A stretch of 47,101 nucleotides of DNA from Bacillota bacterium (lineage in GTDB: Bacteria; Bacillota; Clostridia; TANB77; CAG-465), in the NCBI GenBank assembly GCA_023410645.1, contig JAEYPQ010000024.1:1-47101 (forward strand), in the 5' to 3' direction. Both the position numbers and the translations under genes were made by a program. Positions 25,413 through 34,196 of the stretch are shown here, piece by piece; positions within the stretch are counted from its first letter, which is position 1; every line of letters begins with the position of its first letter. The notes under the pieces are model-generated. The model had not been told where the DNA came from, ran no database searches, and saw nothing but the letters and a program-made list of their open reading frames with translations.

Positions 25413-28400
25413 ATGAAGAAAGGTATATCATTAATCATATTAATAATAACAATAATAGTAATAATAATTTTAGCTGGAGTTATCATATTAAATTTAACAA
25501 ATAACAATCCAATAGATTCAGCAAGACAAGCTAAATTTGTAAACGATATAGATGCATTTAAAAGTGAATTATCGTTGTATGAATTAGATAATATGGCAAG
25601 TACAGATGGAGAATATAATCCTAAGACTTTGAATGCAGATAAAACTGGTTCAACAGAAAATGGCAAACCAGTAAATAATGAAAAAACAATAACAGACATT
25701 ATAACAACTATGGATAATACTAGATATCCGGATATATTAGAAGTAGTAGCAGGTGAACTAGTATATGTAGGAGATAATGAAAAAGAATCAAACTGGGGAG
25801 ATGGAATAATAGAGTCAAAGAATTTTAAAATAAATTTATCAGTAATACCAGATATGACAAGTATAACAGGTAAAGTGACATTATCTGGATTAATAGTTGA
25901 TGAATCTAAGATAGAGTATTACAAAATATATCTGTCACAAACAGAAGGAACATATTCCGATGAGGCAAATATTGAGATTACAGACAAGAAAAAAGAAGTA
26001 GAGTTTAATTTTGATAATTTAATTCCAAATAGTAATTATTATATAAAAGTAGAATTGAAAATGGAAAATGAGTCAAGTGTAAGAATAAGAGAAAGCGGAA
26101 AGATAGTAACAAAACCTGATGGTATGGGACCAAATACACCACAAATAGTGGTACCAGAATATTCAAATAATTATGCAATATATCCTGTGACAGTGACTTT
26201 AACAGATGATGAAGGTGGAAGTGGTATAAGTAAAACAAACAGTAGATATATAATAGATCAAGTATCAACAAATTATAGTGAAGATAATGACATATGGCAA
26301 GCAGGTTCAAGTGAGTTTGATATAGATGATTTTATAGGGGATACAACAACACTAACATTAAATGTAGAAGTAGATGGAGAATATTATCTACATGTAATAG
26401 GAGTGGATAATGCAGGAAATAAAAAAGCCGCAGTATCAAGTAAGATAATAGTAGATACAACTGTACCAAATGAAGCAGAAATAGTAGTACCACAAACAGC
26501 AATAAACAATAGTATAGAAGCAACAGTGACAATGAGTGATAACGTTGGTGGTAGCGGACTAAACTTAAGTGAATGTAAATATATATACTCAGCGGTATCA
26601 TATCCATATGGTGATACAGAGAGTATATGGAGTAATGCAAACGCGTTTACAAATGAAAATGAAACTATAACAGTGACATCAAGTACAAATGATATATATT
26701 ACTTACATGTGTTAACAGTAGATAAAGCTGGAAATAGAAGAGAAGTATTATCAAGTGGAGTAACCACAAATACAGAAACACCAGTAGCACCTGAAATAAC
26801 TGCAACATCAGGATCAAATGTATGGACAAATCAAAATGTAGAAGTAACAGTTAATGAAGTAACATCTCCCGGAATTGTAAAATATGAGTACACAATAAAT
26901 GGAGGGAATTGGCAAGAATATACAGGAAAGATAAATATAACAGAAGAAGGAGTAACCACAATAAAGGCAAGAGCAGTAAATAATGTAGGAACAATAGGAG
27001 CAGAGTCAATAGGATACATGGTAAGCATAGATAAAACAGCTCCGACTGTAGTATTTGGAACAAATGGAGCATCAAATGTTAAAGTAGGAGGAAGCACTGC
27101 ATCAGTGAGTGATATAAGTGGTAGTGGAACAGATGAAAGCAGTCTACAATATGTTTGGAGTACATCAACAACAGAACCACCAAGTAGTGGGTGGGAAGCA
27201 TTTACAAATAGTTCAGCATTAACAAAGAGTGGAGTAACTGGGACATATTATTTATGGATTAAAGGAACGGATAATGCTGGAAACAGTATAATAACAAAAA
27301 GTAATGCCTTTACAATAGATAATATAGCACCAAGTAATCCATCACTTAATGCAATACCAACGAATTGGACAAATGGAAATGTAACAGTAACAATAACATA
27401 TCCAAGTGACGCAAGTATAAAACAGTATAGTACAAATGGTACAACATGGAATAATTATACAACAGCAATAACAGTAAGTACAAATAATACAACAGTATAT
27501 GCAATAGCAAAAGATGCAGCAGGAAATCAAAGTGGACAGAGCACATTAACAGTAGCAAATATAGATAAAACAGCTCCAACCAATCCAACTGTTAATTTAA
27601 ATGGCTATGCATCTGGTACATGGACAAATGGAAATATAACTGTTAGTCTAAATTCCACAGATATTGGTTCTGGAATTCAAAGATATCAAGAATCTTGGAA
27701 TAATGGACAGACTTGGAACGAAATTTCAAATCCTTGGATAATAAATTGGGATTGTAATGATGGAAGTTTAATTTTTAGAGCAATAGATAATGTCGGAAAT
27801 GCAAGTGGAAATTCAGCTCCAATATCTACTAAGAGAGATACATCTATACCAAATTATACAAGTTATGAAATAAAGAATATATCTTCAACTGGATATGATG
27901 TTTATGTATATGGAGTATCTGATAGCGCATCAGGATTAAATAGAGTACAATTTCCAACTTGGACAGATAACAATGGACAAGATGATTTAAGATGGGAAAC
28001 AGGACAAAATCAAGGAAATGGAACATGGTATTATAGAGTAGATAGATCTGTTCATAATAATGAATCAGGACAATATCAAACACACATATATATTTATGAT
28101 AATGTAGGTAATTATCGTGTAATAGGAACGTCTGGTGCATATATTCAAGGAGAAAATATTCCACAATTAGCAACAGGAATGACACCAATAAAATGGGATG
28201 CAAATGGAAATGTAGTAACAACAACGGCTTCTGATCCAGATTGGTATAATTATTCTAGTAAAAAGTGGGCAAATGCAATGACGGCTGATGGTTCAATGTG
28301 GGTATGGATACCAAGATATGAATATAGGATACCAACCACACATAGTAGTACAGCACAAACAATACTTATTAATTTTATACAAGGTACACAAACTGCTGCA

Positions 28401-29186
28401 ACAAGTGGATATATAGTTCACCCTGCATTTACTTTCAGAAGTACACAGCTAACTGGAATTTGGATTGCAAAATTTGAGGCAACTGGAAGTTACCCAGTAA
28501 GTTCAAAACCAAATATAGCGTCATATAGAGGTTTGGAAATGAATGAAATTTTCAAATATAGTAGAAATATGGAGATAAATTCTATATTTGGATGGGGAAC
28601 ATCAGGTAATGGAATTGATACACACTTAATTAAAAATATAGAGTGGGGAGCCGCAGCATATTTATCTCAGAGCATATATGGAATGAATGGGAAAATAAGT
28701 ATAAATAGTAATACTAGTTACCTTACAGGAGGAGGAAATTACGCATTAAATATATCACAAAGTACTACTGGAAATATATATGGAATTTACGATATGAGTG
28801 GTGGTACAAGAGAGTATGTATCAGCTGTATTAAGGAATGGACAATATAGGGGTCCATATAGTAATGAAATAGACGTGTTTGGAACTGATAAAGAATATAT
28901 AGATTTATATGAAATAGGTGACGATGATGAGGGCGAAAAGAATTATAATGCAAATTCAAATAAGATCGGAGATGCAATTTATGAGACATCCACAAGTTGG
29001 AAAAATTTCTCATCTTGGTACGGAGAGGGTTCAATTATGCCTAGTACAGTGGATTGTTGGCTAGAACGTGGTGGTGATAATGATATGCCGTCATATGCAG
29101 GTATATTTTATTTTAATGGAGATGATGGAGCCTCAAGTAAACTTTATGGATTTCGTCCTACTATTGCAGTATCAGGTTCACTTTAA
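25413..29186 (+). CDS. Giant surface protein: prepilin-like leader, Ig-like repeats, GBS-Bsp-like module, FGE/C-type-lectin-like C-terminus
   Basis: A 1257-aa paralogue of the 21864 protein: the same KKG|ISLI leader and helix (again lacking Glu5), a fibronectin-like module, Ig-like repeats (about 240-810) and a GBS-Bsp-like repeat (814-906). The C-terminal domain from about 922 begins with MTPIKWDANGNVV and MWVWIPRYEYRI. It continues with LTGIWIAKFEA, GWGTSG, KNIEWGAAAYL, YDMSGGTREYVSA and ends YGFRPTIAVSGSL. This is the FGE/SUMF-type C-type-lectin-like fold with the catalytic Cys pair absent. The region between ERGG and GFRP differs strongly from the copy at the left edge of the window. TAGGAGG precedes the ATG. 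Surface-exposed binding protein is the most likely role. Confidence 0.87.
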   Translation: MKKGISLIILIITIIVIIILAGVIILNLTNNNPIDSARQAKFVNDIDAFKSELSLYELDNMASTDGEYNPKTLNADKTGSTENGKPVNNEKTITDIITTMDNTRYPDILEVVAGELVYVGDNEKESNWGDGIIESKNFKINLSVIPDMTSITGKVTLSGLIVDESKIEYYKIYLSQTEGTYSDEANIEITDKKKEVEFNFDNLIPNSNYYIKVELKMENESSVRIRESGKIVTKPDGMGPNTPQIVVPEYSNNYAIYPVTVTLTDDEGGSGISKTNSRYIIDQVSTNYSEDNDIWQAGSSEFDIDDFIGDTTTLTLNVEVDGEYYLHVIGVDNAGNKKAAVSSKIIVDTTVPNEAEIVVPQTAINNSIEATVTMSDNVGGSGLNLSECKYIYSAVSYPYGDTESIWSNANAFTNENETITVTSSTNDIYYLHVLTVDKAGNRREVLSSGVTTNTETPVAPEITATSGSNVWTNQNVEVTVNEVTSPGIVKYEYTINGGNWQEYTGKINITEEGVTTIKARAVNNVGTIGAESIGYMVSIDKTAPTVVFGTNGASNVKVGGSTASVSDISGSGTDESSLQYVWSTSTTEPPSSGWEAFTNSSALTKSGVTGTYYLWIKGTDNAGNSIITKSNAFTIDNIAPSNPSLNAIPTNWTNGNVTVTITYPSDASIKQYSTNGTTWNNYTTAITVSTNNTTVYAIAKDAAGNQSGQSTLTVANIDKTAPTNPTVNLNGYASGTWTNGNITVSLNSTDIGSGIQRYQESWNNGQTWNEISNPWIINWDCNDGSLIFRAIDNVGNASGNSAPISTKRDTSIPNYTSYEIKNISSTGYDVYVYGVSDSASGLNRVQFPTWTDNNGQDDLRWETGQNQGNGTWYYRVDRSVHNNESGQYQTHIYIYDNVGNYRVIGTSGAYIQGENIPQLATGMTPIKWDANGNVVTTTASDPDWYNYSSKKWANAMTADGSMWVWIPRYEYRIPTTHSSTAQTILINFIQGTQTAATSGYIVHPAFTFRSTQLTGIWIAKFEATGSYPVSSKPNIASYRGLEMNEIFKYSRNMEINSIFGWGTSGNGIDTHLIKNIEWGAAAYLSQSIYGMNGKISINSNTSYLTGGGNYALNISQSTTGNIYGIYDMSGGTREYVSAVLRNGQYRGPYSNEIDVFGTDKEYIDLYEIGDDDEGEKNYNANSNKIGDAIYETSTSWKNFSSWYGEGSIMPSTVDCWLERGGDNDMPSYAGIFYFNGDDGASSKLYGFRPTIAVSGSL

Positions 29187-29229
29187 ATAAATTATGCAAA
29201 TTAAAATTCTTATAAATTATATATAAATA

Positions 29230-29275
29230 AAAATAAAGCAAATTTCAAATGTAATTTTGATATTTGCTTTATTTT
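29230..29275. terminator. Bidirectional terminator between convergent genes
   Basis: A 14-bp perfect stem (29230-29243 with 29262-29275) has A-rich and T-rich flanks on both sides and can serve the surface-protein gene and the reverse-strand lipid kinase gene. Confidence 0.85.
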
Positions 29276-29283
29276 ACTTTATA

Positions 29284-30171
29284 TTAATCAATAACAACTA
29301 TATTTACAGCTTCATGCAATACTTTAATATATAACTTGTTAGTATATAATACTTCACCATCTATGCTAAAAGGAAATTTTCTTGTAGAAACAATACTAAC
29401 TTTATCAGATTTATCAATATTAACCTTTTTATGACCGATATGTTCACCCTTCTTGTATTTTGAAAGTAATAATATTTTATTAGTTATAGTTGTAGAGTCG
29501 ACAATACACAAATCAGAAAATCCATCTTCTACATTTGCATCAGGACATGGACATATACCGCCACCATAATATTTACCATTTGCAACTACTGCAAGTGTAA
29601 AATATCCTTTTAATATTTTATCATTGCCATATCGTATCTTAAATTTATAATTTCTGTTTGCAAGTAAGGTATAAAATATAGCTAAATTATATTTCATTTT
29701 TCCAGTTAAGAATCTAAATATTCTAAAATTATCTACATTCTTTGCTACCATTGCGTCAAATCCTGAATTTAATATATTAATACAATATTTATCTTTATTT
29801 ACTTTTAATACATCAATCTTACTGCTTTTTCTGTTTATAGATTCAAGTACGATTTTTCTCATACCATAATATTTAGAAATACTTTTTATAAAATCATTAC
29901 CAGTACCTGAGGGGATTACTACAATTTCAGAATCTGTGCCTATCATACCAGTTATTACTTCATTTAAAGTACCATCACCACCAACACAATAGAATCTACA
30001 AGTATGTTTACTAGATAAATCTTTTGCGATTTCTGTTAGATGCCCTGGATATTCAGATGTATATATGATTGAGTCAATACCATTCTTTTTGAGTAGTTTC
30101 TGAATTAAAACTCCTTTTTTTCTTCCTTTATGATTACCTGAAACTGGATTTACAAGTATAATGTGTTCCAT
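29284..30171 (-). CDS. Diacylglycerol/lipid kinase (DagK/YegS/BmrU family)
   Basis: ATP-dependent lipid kinase of the DAGK catalytic family, probably phosphorylating diacylglycerol or a related lipid at the inner membrane face. The 295-aa product has NPVSGNHKG near the start, the nucleotide-binding GGDGTLNEV and PSGTGNDF, and a C-terminal beta domain with YGGGICPCPDANVEDG and FSIDGE. I start at the ATG whose complement ends at 30171 because a reverse-strand AGGGGGA lies immediately upstream; a longer frame to 30207 lacks one. It has its own promoter, and convergent transcription with the surface-protein gene is resolved by the shared terminator. Confidence 0.93.
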   Translation of the reverse strand: MEHIILVNPVSGNHKGRKKGVLIQKLLKKNGIDSIIYTSEYPGHLTEIAKDLSSKHTCRFYCVGGDGTLNEVITGMIGTDSEIVVIPSGTGNDFIKSISKYYGMRKIVLESINRKSSKIDVLKVNKDKYCINILNSGFDAMVAKNVDNFRIFRFLTGKMKYNLAIFYTLLANRNYKFKIRYGNDKILKGYFTLAVVANGKYYGGGICPCPDANVEDGFSDLCIVDSTTITNKILLLSKYKKGEHIGHKKVNIDKSDKVSIVSTRKFPFSIDGEVLYTNKLYIKVLHEAVNIVVID

Positions 30172-30197
30172 ATATATCCCCCTGTGAATTTTATATA

Positions 30198-30226
30198 ATT
30201 TTATCACTAAATATATAAAACATCAA
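30198..30226 (-). promoter_or_regulatory. Promoter of the lipid kinase gene
   Basis: Reverse strand: TTGATG (30226-30221), a 17-bp spacer and TAAAAT (30203-30198). Confidence 0.7.
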
Positions 30227-30249
30227 GTATATATTCATAAAACTGTATG

Positions 30250-30268
30250 TACTACATAATATGTAGTA
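30250..30268. promoter_or_regulatory. Operator-like palindrome in a divergent intergenic region
   Basis: TACTACAT-AAT-ATGTAGTA is a perfect 8-bp inverted repeat with a 3-bp centre. It lies 24 bp before the TTG start at 30292 and about 24 bp from the -35 of the divergent gene. No T-run follows, so a protein-binding site is more likely than a terminator. Confidence 0.45.
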
Positions 30269-30291
30269 TATGATAAGGAAAGGTGATTAAT

Positions 30292-30978
30292 TTGTTGAAA
30301 AAAAATGGTATGGGGAAGAATAATGGGAATTTAAGTATGAGAAATTACATGAATAGAAGATCTAATGCAAATTCACCACAATATAATAATCAAAATAGTG
30401 GGAGAAACTTTAATGTACTACAAGAAGGGGATTCAGGAGAAGAAGTAGAAGAATTGCAAACAATGTTACTTGATCTTGCACATGTATATCCAACAATACT
30501 TATTATTACTATTGATGGAAATTTTGGAAGTAATACAAGGACAGCTGTAACACAGTTCCAAGAGGTAGCTGGATGTGAGTGTAATGGTATTGTAGATGAA
30601 AATACATGGAATAAAATTAAAGTAACACATTCACAAAAGTGTAAAGATGTAAGAATAACATCAATATTAAAAAGTAGAATTAATGAAGATGAATATGATG
30701 AATCTAGTAATGTAATAAGAGAAGGAAGTACTGGAAGGTATGTAACTGATTTACAGGAATATTTAAATGTAATTTCAAATAAATATCCTAGCATCATCAA
30801 ATTAAAAGTAGATGGTATATTTGGTCCAAAAACAAAGAGTGCAGTGTTTGAATTTCAAAAATTATTTAATTTACCAATAGATGGCATTGTAGGTCAATTA
30901 ACTTGGGCAAAAATATATGAAGTTTATAGAAATATAATGGATAACACTAATATCAGTGTAAATGATCTAATTGATTAA
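30292..30978 (+). CDS. Protein with two peptidoglycan-binding (PG_binding_1) domains
   Basis: A 228-aa product with an Asn-rich N-terminal stretch (1-38) and two PG_binding_1 repeats. The first (about 42-107) has VLQEGDSGEEVEELQTML, DGNFGSNTRTAV and GIVDENTW; the second (about 145-210) has VIREGSTGRYVTDLQEYL, DGIFGPKTKSAV and GIVGQLTW. No catalytic domain, signal peptide or TM helix is present. In Clostridia such stand-alone proteins are often spore or cortex associated, since SleB-type hydrolases carry the same module; here that is inference. The start is TTG at 30292 (or 30295), six bases after AAAGGTGA (30279-30286). Confidence 0.85.
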   Translation: MLKKNGMGKNNGNLSMRNYMNRRSNANSPQYNNQNSGRNFNVLQEGDSGEEVEELQTMLLDLAHVYPTILIITIDGNFGSNTRTAVTQFQEVAGCECNGIVDENTWNKIKVTHSQKCKDVRITSILKSRINEDEYDESSNVIREGSTGRYVTDLQEYLNVISNKYPSIIKLKVDGIFGPKTKSAVFEFQKLFNLPIDGIVGQLTWAKIYEVYRNIMDNTNISVNDLID

Positions 30979-31006
30979 AACTTATATTATTTATTATATT
31001 CTGAAG

Positions 31007-31039
31007 TCAACTTATTAATTTATAATAGGTTGATTTTTT
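31007..31039 (+). terminator. Intrinsic terminator after the peptidoglycan-binding gene
   Basis: TCAACTTATTA (31007-31017) pairs with TAATAGGTTGA (31023-31033) with one G-U, then six T. Confidence 0.85.
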
Positions 31040-31104
31040 GTTTTAAATTGGGACAAAACATTTTATAGGATAATATACTGCAGAAAAGTATAATTTGATA
31101 AAAT

Positions 31105-31133
31105 TTGACAAAAAATATTTAATATGTTATACT
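31105..31133 (+). promoter_or_regulatory. Promoter of the glycosyltransferase-GNAT operon
   Basis: Perfect TTGACA (31105-31110), a 17-bp spacer and TATACT (31128-31133), 38 bp before ATG 31172. Confidence 0.8.
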
Positions 31134-31171
31134 TTTTACGTAAAATTTATACTTATGATAAAGGAGAAGAC

Positions 31172-32407
31172 ATGAGAGAGACTATTGAATTTGGTATTGG
31201 CTTTGTAACTGGAAGAGCTAATGTATGTGAGATAATAAATTCATATTATAGAAACATGATTGAACAGATCGAGAAATTTAATAAGAAAGTAAATATAACT
31301 ATATTTATATTATATGACATTAAGTATCAATCTACCAAAGAAGAAGAATTCTATAATATTAACCCATGTGTTTATGAGTCATCTATTAATATAAAATATA
31401 TTACTTATGATATTATAAAAAAAGAGAAAGAAGAGTTAATTTCTAAAGGGATAATAAATAATGATGAAGCTGAAGTATTTTTTGGGTATGGACATGCCAA
31501 AGGGAGAAATTCTTTAATGTATTTTGCTAAAAAATTTAAAATAAATTACTTATTATTTTGGGATGATGATGAGTATCCAATAGCAAATATAAAAAATAAG
31601 GATGGATCAATAGAGTGGAAATTACAAGATAATTTATTAGTTCACTTAAATAATATTGAGTATGCTGATGTAACTAGTGGATATCATTGTGGATACATTT
31701 CTCCAATACCTTATGTAGACTATACTAATGAAATTAGTGAAGAAAGTTTTAGGGACTATATAGAATCTGTTAGTAATGATATTATTTCGTGGAAATCAAT
31801 AAAAACCAAATTTGAAAAAGATAATGGTGTAACATATGCAAATAAGAATATAGTAAATGATGGAAAGATTAATGAAGTTAAAATGAGACTTGGTGGTAAA
31901 TGGATAGCAGGTTCTACATTATGCTTAAATTTAAATAATATCGAGAATATACCAGCTTTTTATAATCCACCAGGTGCTAGAGGTGAAGATACTTTTTTTG
32001 CCACTAAATTAAATAATTCAAAAGTAATAAAAGTACCTGTTTATCATTTTCATGATGGCTTTTTAAAATATAAGGAGATCATGAAATCTGAATATCCTTG
32101 TAAATTGGATAAAATATCATATAATAATGAGGATATTGAAAAAAGATTTTTTAAAGCATCTATTGGTTGGATAAAATATAAATCGTTATTAATATATATA
32201 ACTAAAAATAAAGAATATAAGCAAATTTCAGAATTAATAGAAAGAAAATTATTAAATAGTATACCTAGTATGAATAAACTATTTAACAATACTGATTTTT
32301 ATCATATTTTAAAACAATTTAAAATATATAATAATCACGTTGGAAAACATTATAAAGAATATTTGAAAACAAATAGGATATGGAATAAAATAAAATATAT
32401 TCATTAG
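31172..32407 (+). CDS. GT-A type glycosyltransferase-like protein
   Basis: A 411-aa cytoplasmic product. FGYGHAKGRNSLMYFAKKF precedes a buried strand ending in an acidic cluster, LLFWDDDEYP (residues 127-136), which fits the metal/nucleotide-sugar DxD site of GT-A folds. Further on, GGKWIAGSTLCLNL and PPGARGEDTFFATKL match the acceptor-side GED motif of GT2-like enzymes, and VYHFHDGF matches a late His-containing motif. The helical C-terminal 90 residues are unassigned. Donor and acceptor cannot be told from sequence. ATG 31172 has AAGGAG at 31160-31165. It is followed at 11 bp by a second glycosyltransferase. Confidence 0.7.
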   Translation: MRETIEFGIGFVTGRANVCEIINSYYRNMIEQIEKFNKKVNITIFILYDIKYQSTKEEEFYNINPCVYESSINIKYITYDIIKKEKEELISKGIINNDEAEVFFGYGHAKGRNSLMYFAKKFKINYLLFWDDDEYPIANIKNKDGSIEWKLQDNLLVHLNNIEYADVTSGYHCGYISPIPYVDYTNEISEESFRDYIESVSNDIISWKSIKTKFEKDNGVTYANKNIVNDGKINEVKMRLGGKWIAGSTLCLNLNNIENIPAFYNPPGARGEDTFFATKLNNSKVIKVPVYHFHDGFLKYKEIMKSEYPCKLDKISYNNEDIEKRFFKASIGWIKYKSLLIYITKNKEYKQISELIERKLLNSIPSMNKLFNNTDFYHILKQFKIYNNHVGKHYKEYLKTNRIWNKIKYIH

Positions 32408-32418
32408 GAGAAGTCAAT

Positions 32419-33552
32419 ATGGAAAATATACAAAAATTTAGAGAAATAGAATTCTTAAAAAGAGATATTAGGTTAAAGAATGGAAAAGAAACAACTTTAG
32501 AAAAAAGTGATATTATTAAGGATAAATTAAATATAGTATATGTAATGACTTGGACTGAAATTTGTGGTGGTAGTAAAATAATACTAGAACATTGTAATAG
32601 ACTTTCAAATAGAGGACATATCATTACAATTATATCTCATTTCCCTAAACCTAATTGGTTTGATTTATGTGAAAGTATTGATTTCATACAAGTTCCATGG
32701 GAACAAATATTGTGCGAAAGTATTCCAAAATGTGATATAATTGTTGCAACATATTGGAGAGAAATATATGAATGTGTTGAACAGAAGATAGCACCTGTTG
32801 TATATTTTGAACAAGGAGATTTTCATTTATTTGATAGTAATAATGTTGAGTCAAACTTATTTAACCATATAAAAAAACAATTTGAATTTGCTAACTTTAT
32901 TTATACTGTATCAAATTATGCAAAGGATAAAATCTTTGAAATATATAATAAAGAATCTTATGTCATTAATAATGCTATAAATGATGGAATTTTTTTTAAG
33001 AAAGATAATGATAAAAAAAATAACTCTAATAATGTATCAATTACTGCAATAGGCTCTTATTATACTAAATTTAAAGGAATTGATAAAATATTAAAAGCAA
33101 TAGAAATTTTAAAAAAGGAAAATAGTAATATTAATTTTAGCTGGATAACTCCTGATACTCCTGAATTTCACATTCAAAGTACCATTGTCAATCCCACACA
33201 AATGCAAATTGCAGACATATTACGAAATACAGATATTTATGTGTGTGCTTCTGAATATGAATCTTTTTGTTTACCGGTTTTAGAGGCTATGTGTTGTGGT
33301 GCAGCAGTGATAACTACAGATAATGGAGGAGTTAGAGAATTAGTTGAGGATAATTTTAATGCACTTATTTTAAAAAATAATGATGTTGAAACTATATTGG
33401 AGAAAATTAGAATATTAATAAGTGATACTAATTTAAGGAATAGACTTATAGAAAATGCTTATGAGAAATCTAAAGAATTTAGTTGGGATAATACAATAGA
33501 TAAATTAGAAAATTATTATAAGTGTATTGCAAGTTATAAAATTATAAATTAA
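32419..33552 (+). CDS. Family 4 glycosyltransferase (GT-B fold)
   Basis: A 377-aa product. The N-terminal domain has NIVYVMTWTEICGGSKIILEH, in which a GG loop binds the nucleotide, and the C-terminal domain has the retaining GT4 E-x7-E motif ESFCLPVLE (Glu281 and Glu289), followed by CCGAAVITTDNGG. The region PVVYFEQGDFHLF resembles rhamnosyltransferase WsaF-like proteins. Likely role is transfer of a sugar to a surface glycan or glycoprotein; the giant surface proteins next door are possible acceptors (speculative). Co-transcribed with the preceding glycosyltransferase and the following GNAT gene. Confidence 0.88.
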   Translation: MENIQKFREIEFLKRDIRLKNGKETTLEKSDIIKDKLNIVYVMTWTEICGGSKIILEHCNRLSNRGHIITIISHFPKPNWFDLCESIDFIQVPWEQILCESIPKCDIIVATYWREIYECVEQKIAPVVYFEQGDFHLFDSNNVESNLFNHIKKQFEFANFIYTVSNYAKDKIFEIYNKESYVINNAINDGIFFKKDNDKKNNSNNVSITAIGSYYTKFKGIDKILKAIEILKKENSNINFSWITPDTPEFHIQSTIVNPTQMQIADILRNTDIYVCASEYESFCLPVLEAMCCGAAVITTDNGGVRELVEDNFNALILKNNDVETILEKIRILISDTNLRNRLIENAYEKSKEFSWDNTIDKLENYYKCIASYKIIN

Positions 33553-33561
33553 GGAGTAAAT

Positions 33562-34023
33562 ATGTATAATATTATACAATATAATGATAAATATAAAAAA
33601 GAAACAAATGATTTTATTATATCAATTTATGTTAATGAATTTGGATATAAAGAAGCAAGAAATGAGCTAGAGACTAGCGATTATATAGAATATATAAACT
33701 GTAATGGAAATTTTTGGATAGCTTTAGATAATGATAATAAAATAATCGGTACGATTGGAATAGAGTATGTAAATAATGATGAAACATATCTAAAAAAATT
33801 ATATGTTTTAAAAGAATACAGAGGTACTGGACTTGCAAAAGAACTTTTAAATGAAGTAATCCAATTTTCAAGAAAAAAAGGTTTCAAAAGAATATACTTA
33901 AGTACTTATGGAAAACTTGAAAGAGCAAATTCATTTTATTTAAAAAATGGATTTATTGAATATAAAAATCGTAATGCAAATGAATTAAATGGTGATGAAC
34001 GATTTTATTATATAGATATATAA
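33562..34023 (+). CDS. GNAT family N-acetyltransferase
   Basis: A 153-aa acetyl-CoA dependent acetyltransferase. The acetyl-CoA loop is seen in LYVLKEYRGTGLAKELLNE (about residues 79-97), and the C-terminal part has RANSFYLKNGFIEY. The substrate could be a sugar, an amino group or an antibiotic; position after two glycosyltransferases favours modification of a glycan precursor (inference). AAGGAG overlaps the stop codon of the preceding gene. Confidence 0.9.
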   Translation: MYNIIQYNDKYKKETNDFIISIYVNEFGYKEARNELETSDYIEYINCNGNFWIALDNDNKIIGTIGIEYVNNDETYLKKLYVLKEYRGTGLAKELLNEVIQFSRKKGFKRIYLSTYGKLERANSFYLKNGFIEYKNRNANELNGDERFYYIDI

Positions 34024-34058
34024 TTAATTTTCTAAATTTTAATTTAGAATAATAAATG

Positions 34059-34090
34059 AAAAGTTTGACTTTATTAGGTTAAACTTTTTT
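34059..34090 (+). terminator. Intrinsic terminator after the GNAT gene
   Basis: AAAAGTTTGAC (34059-34069) pairs with GTTAAACTTTT (34078-34088) with one G-U. A further palindrome TCTAAATT-TT-AATTTAGA lies at 34031-34048. Confidence 0.75.
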
Positions 34091-34130
34091 CTAGTTTTAT
34101 GATATTATTTTAACATTGTAAGATATTTGA

Positions 34131-34159
34131 TTGATTTAAAATCATATATGTGATATACT
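34131..34159 (+). promoter_or_regulatory. Promoter of the ABC transporter-trmL operon
   Basis: TTGATT (34131-34136), a 17-bp spacer and TATACT (34154-34159), 37 bp before the ATG. Confidence 0.7.
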
Positions 34160-34196
34160 AACAAAGTATATTTTTTAAAAGAGAGGTAATAAAAGT

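Larger units (their letters stand above)
21864..27600 (+). repeat. Tandem gene duplication with internal Ig-module repeats
   Basis: Bases 21864 to about 24600 and 25413 to about 28130 are collinear and similar at DNA level, with long near-identical blocks (for example around 23845-24010 and 27390-27560). Within each gene the Ig-like units recur about every 80-110 codons. The similarity stops after the GBS-Bsp-like module, so the tails were exchanged or replaced. Unequal recombination between the copies is plausible. Confidence 0.8.

Noticed and set aside
28177..29186. Active formylglycine-generating enzyme
   Set aside because: The fold pattern fits, but the active-site Cys pair is missing and no sulfatase is nearby, so only the fold is claimed.
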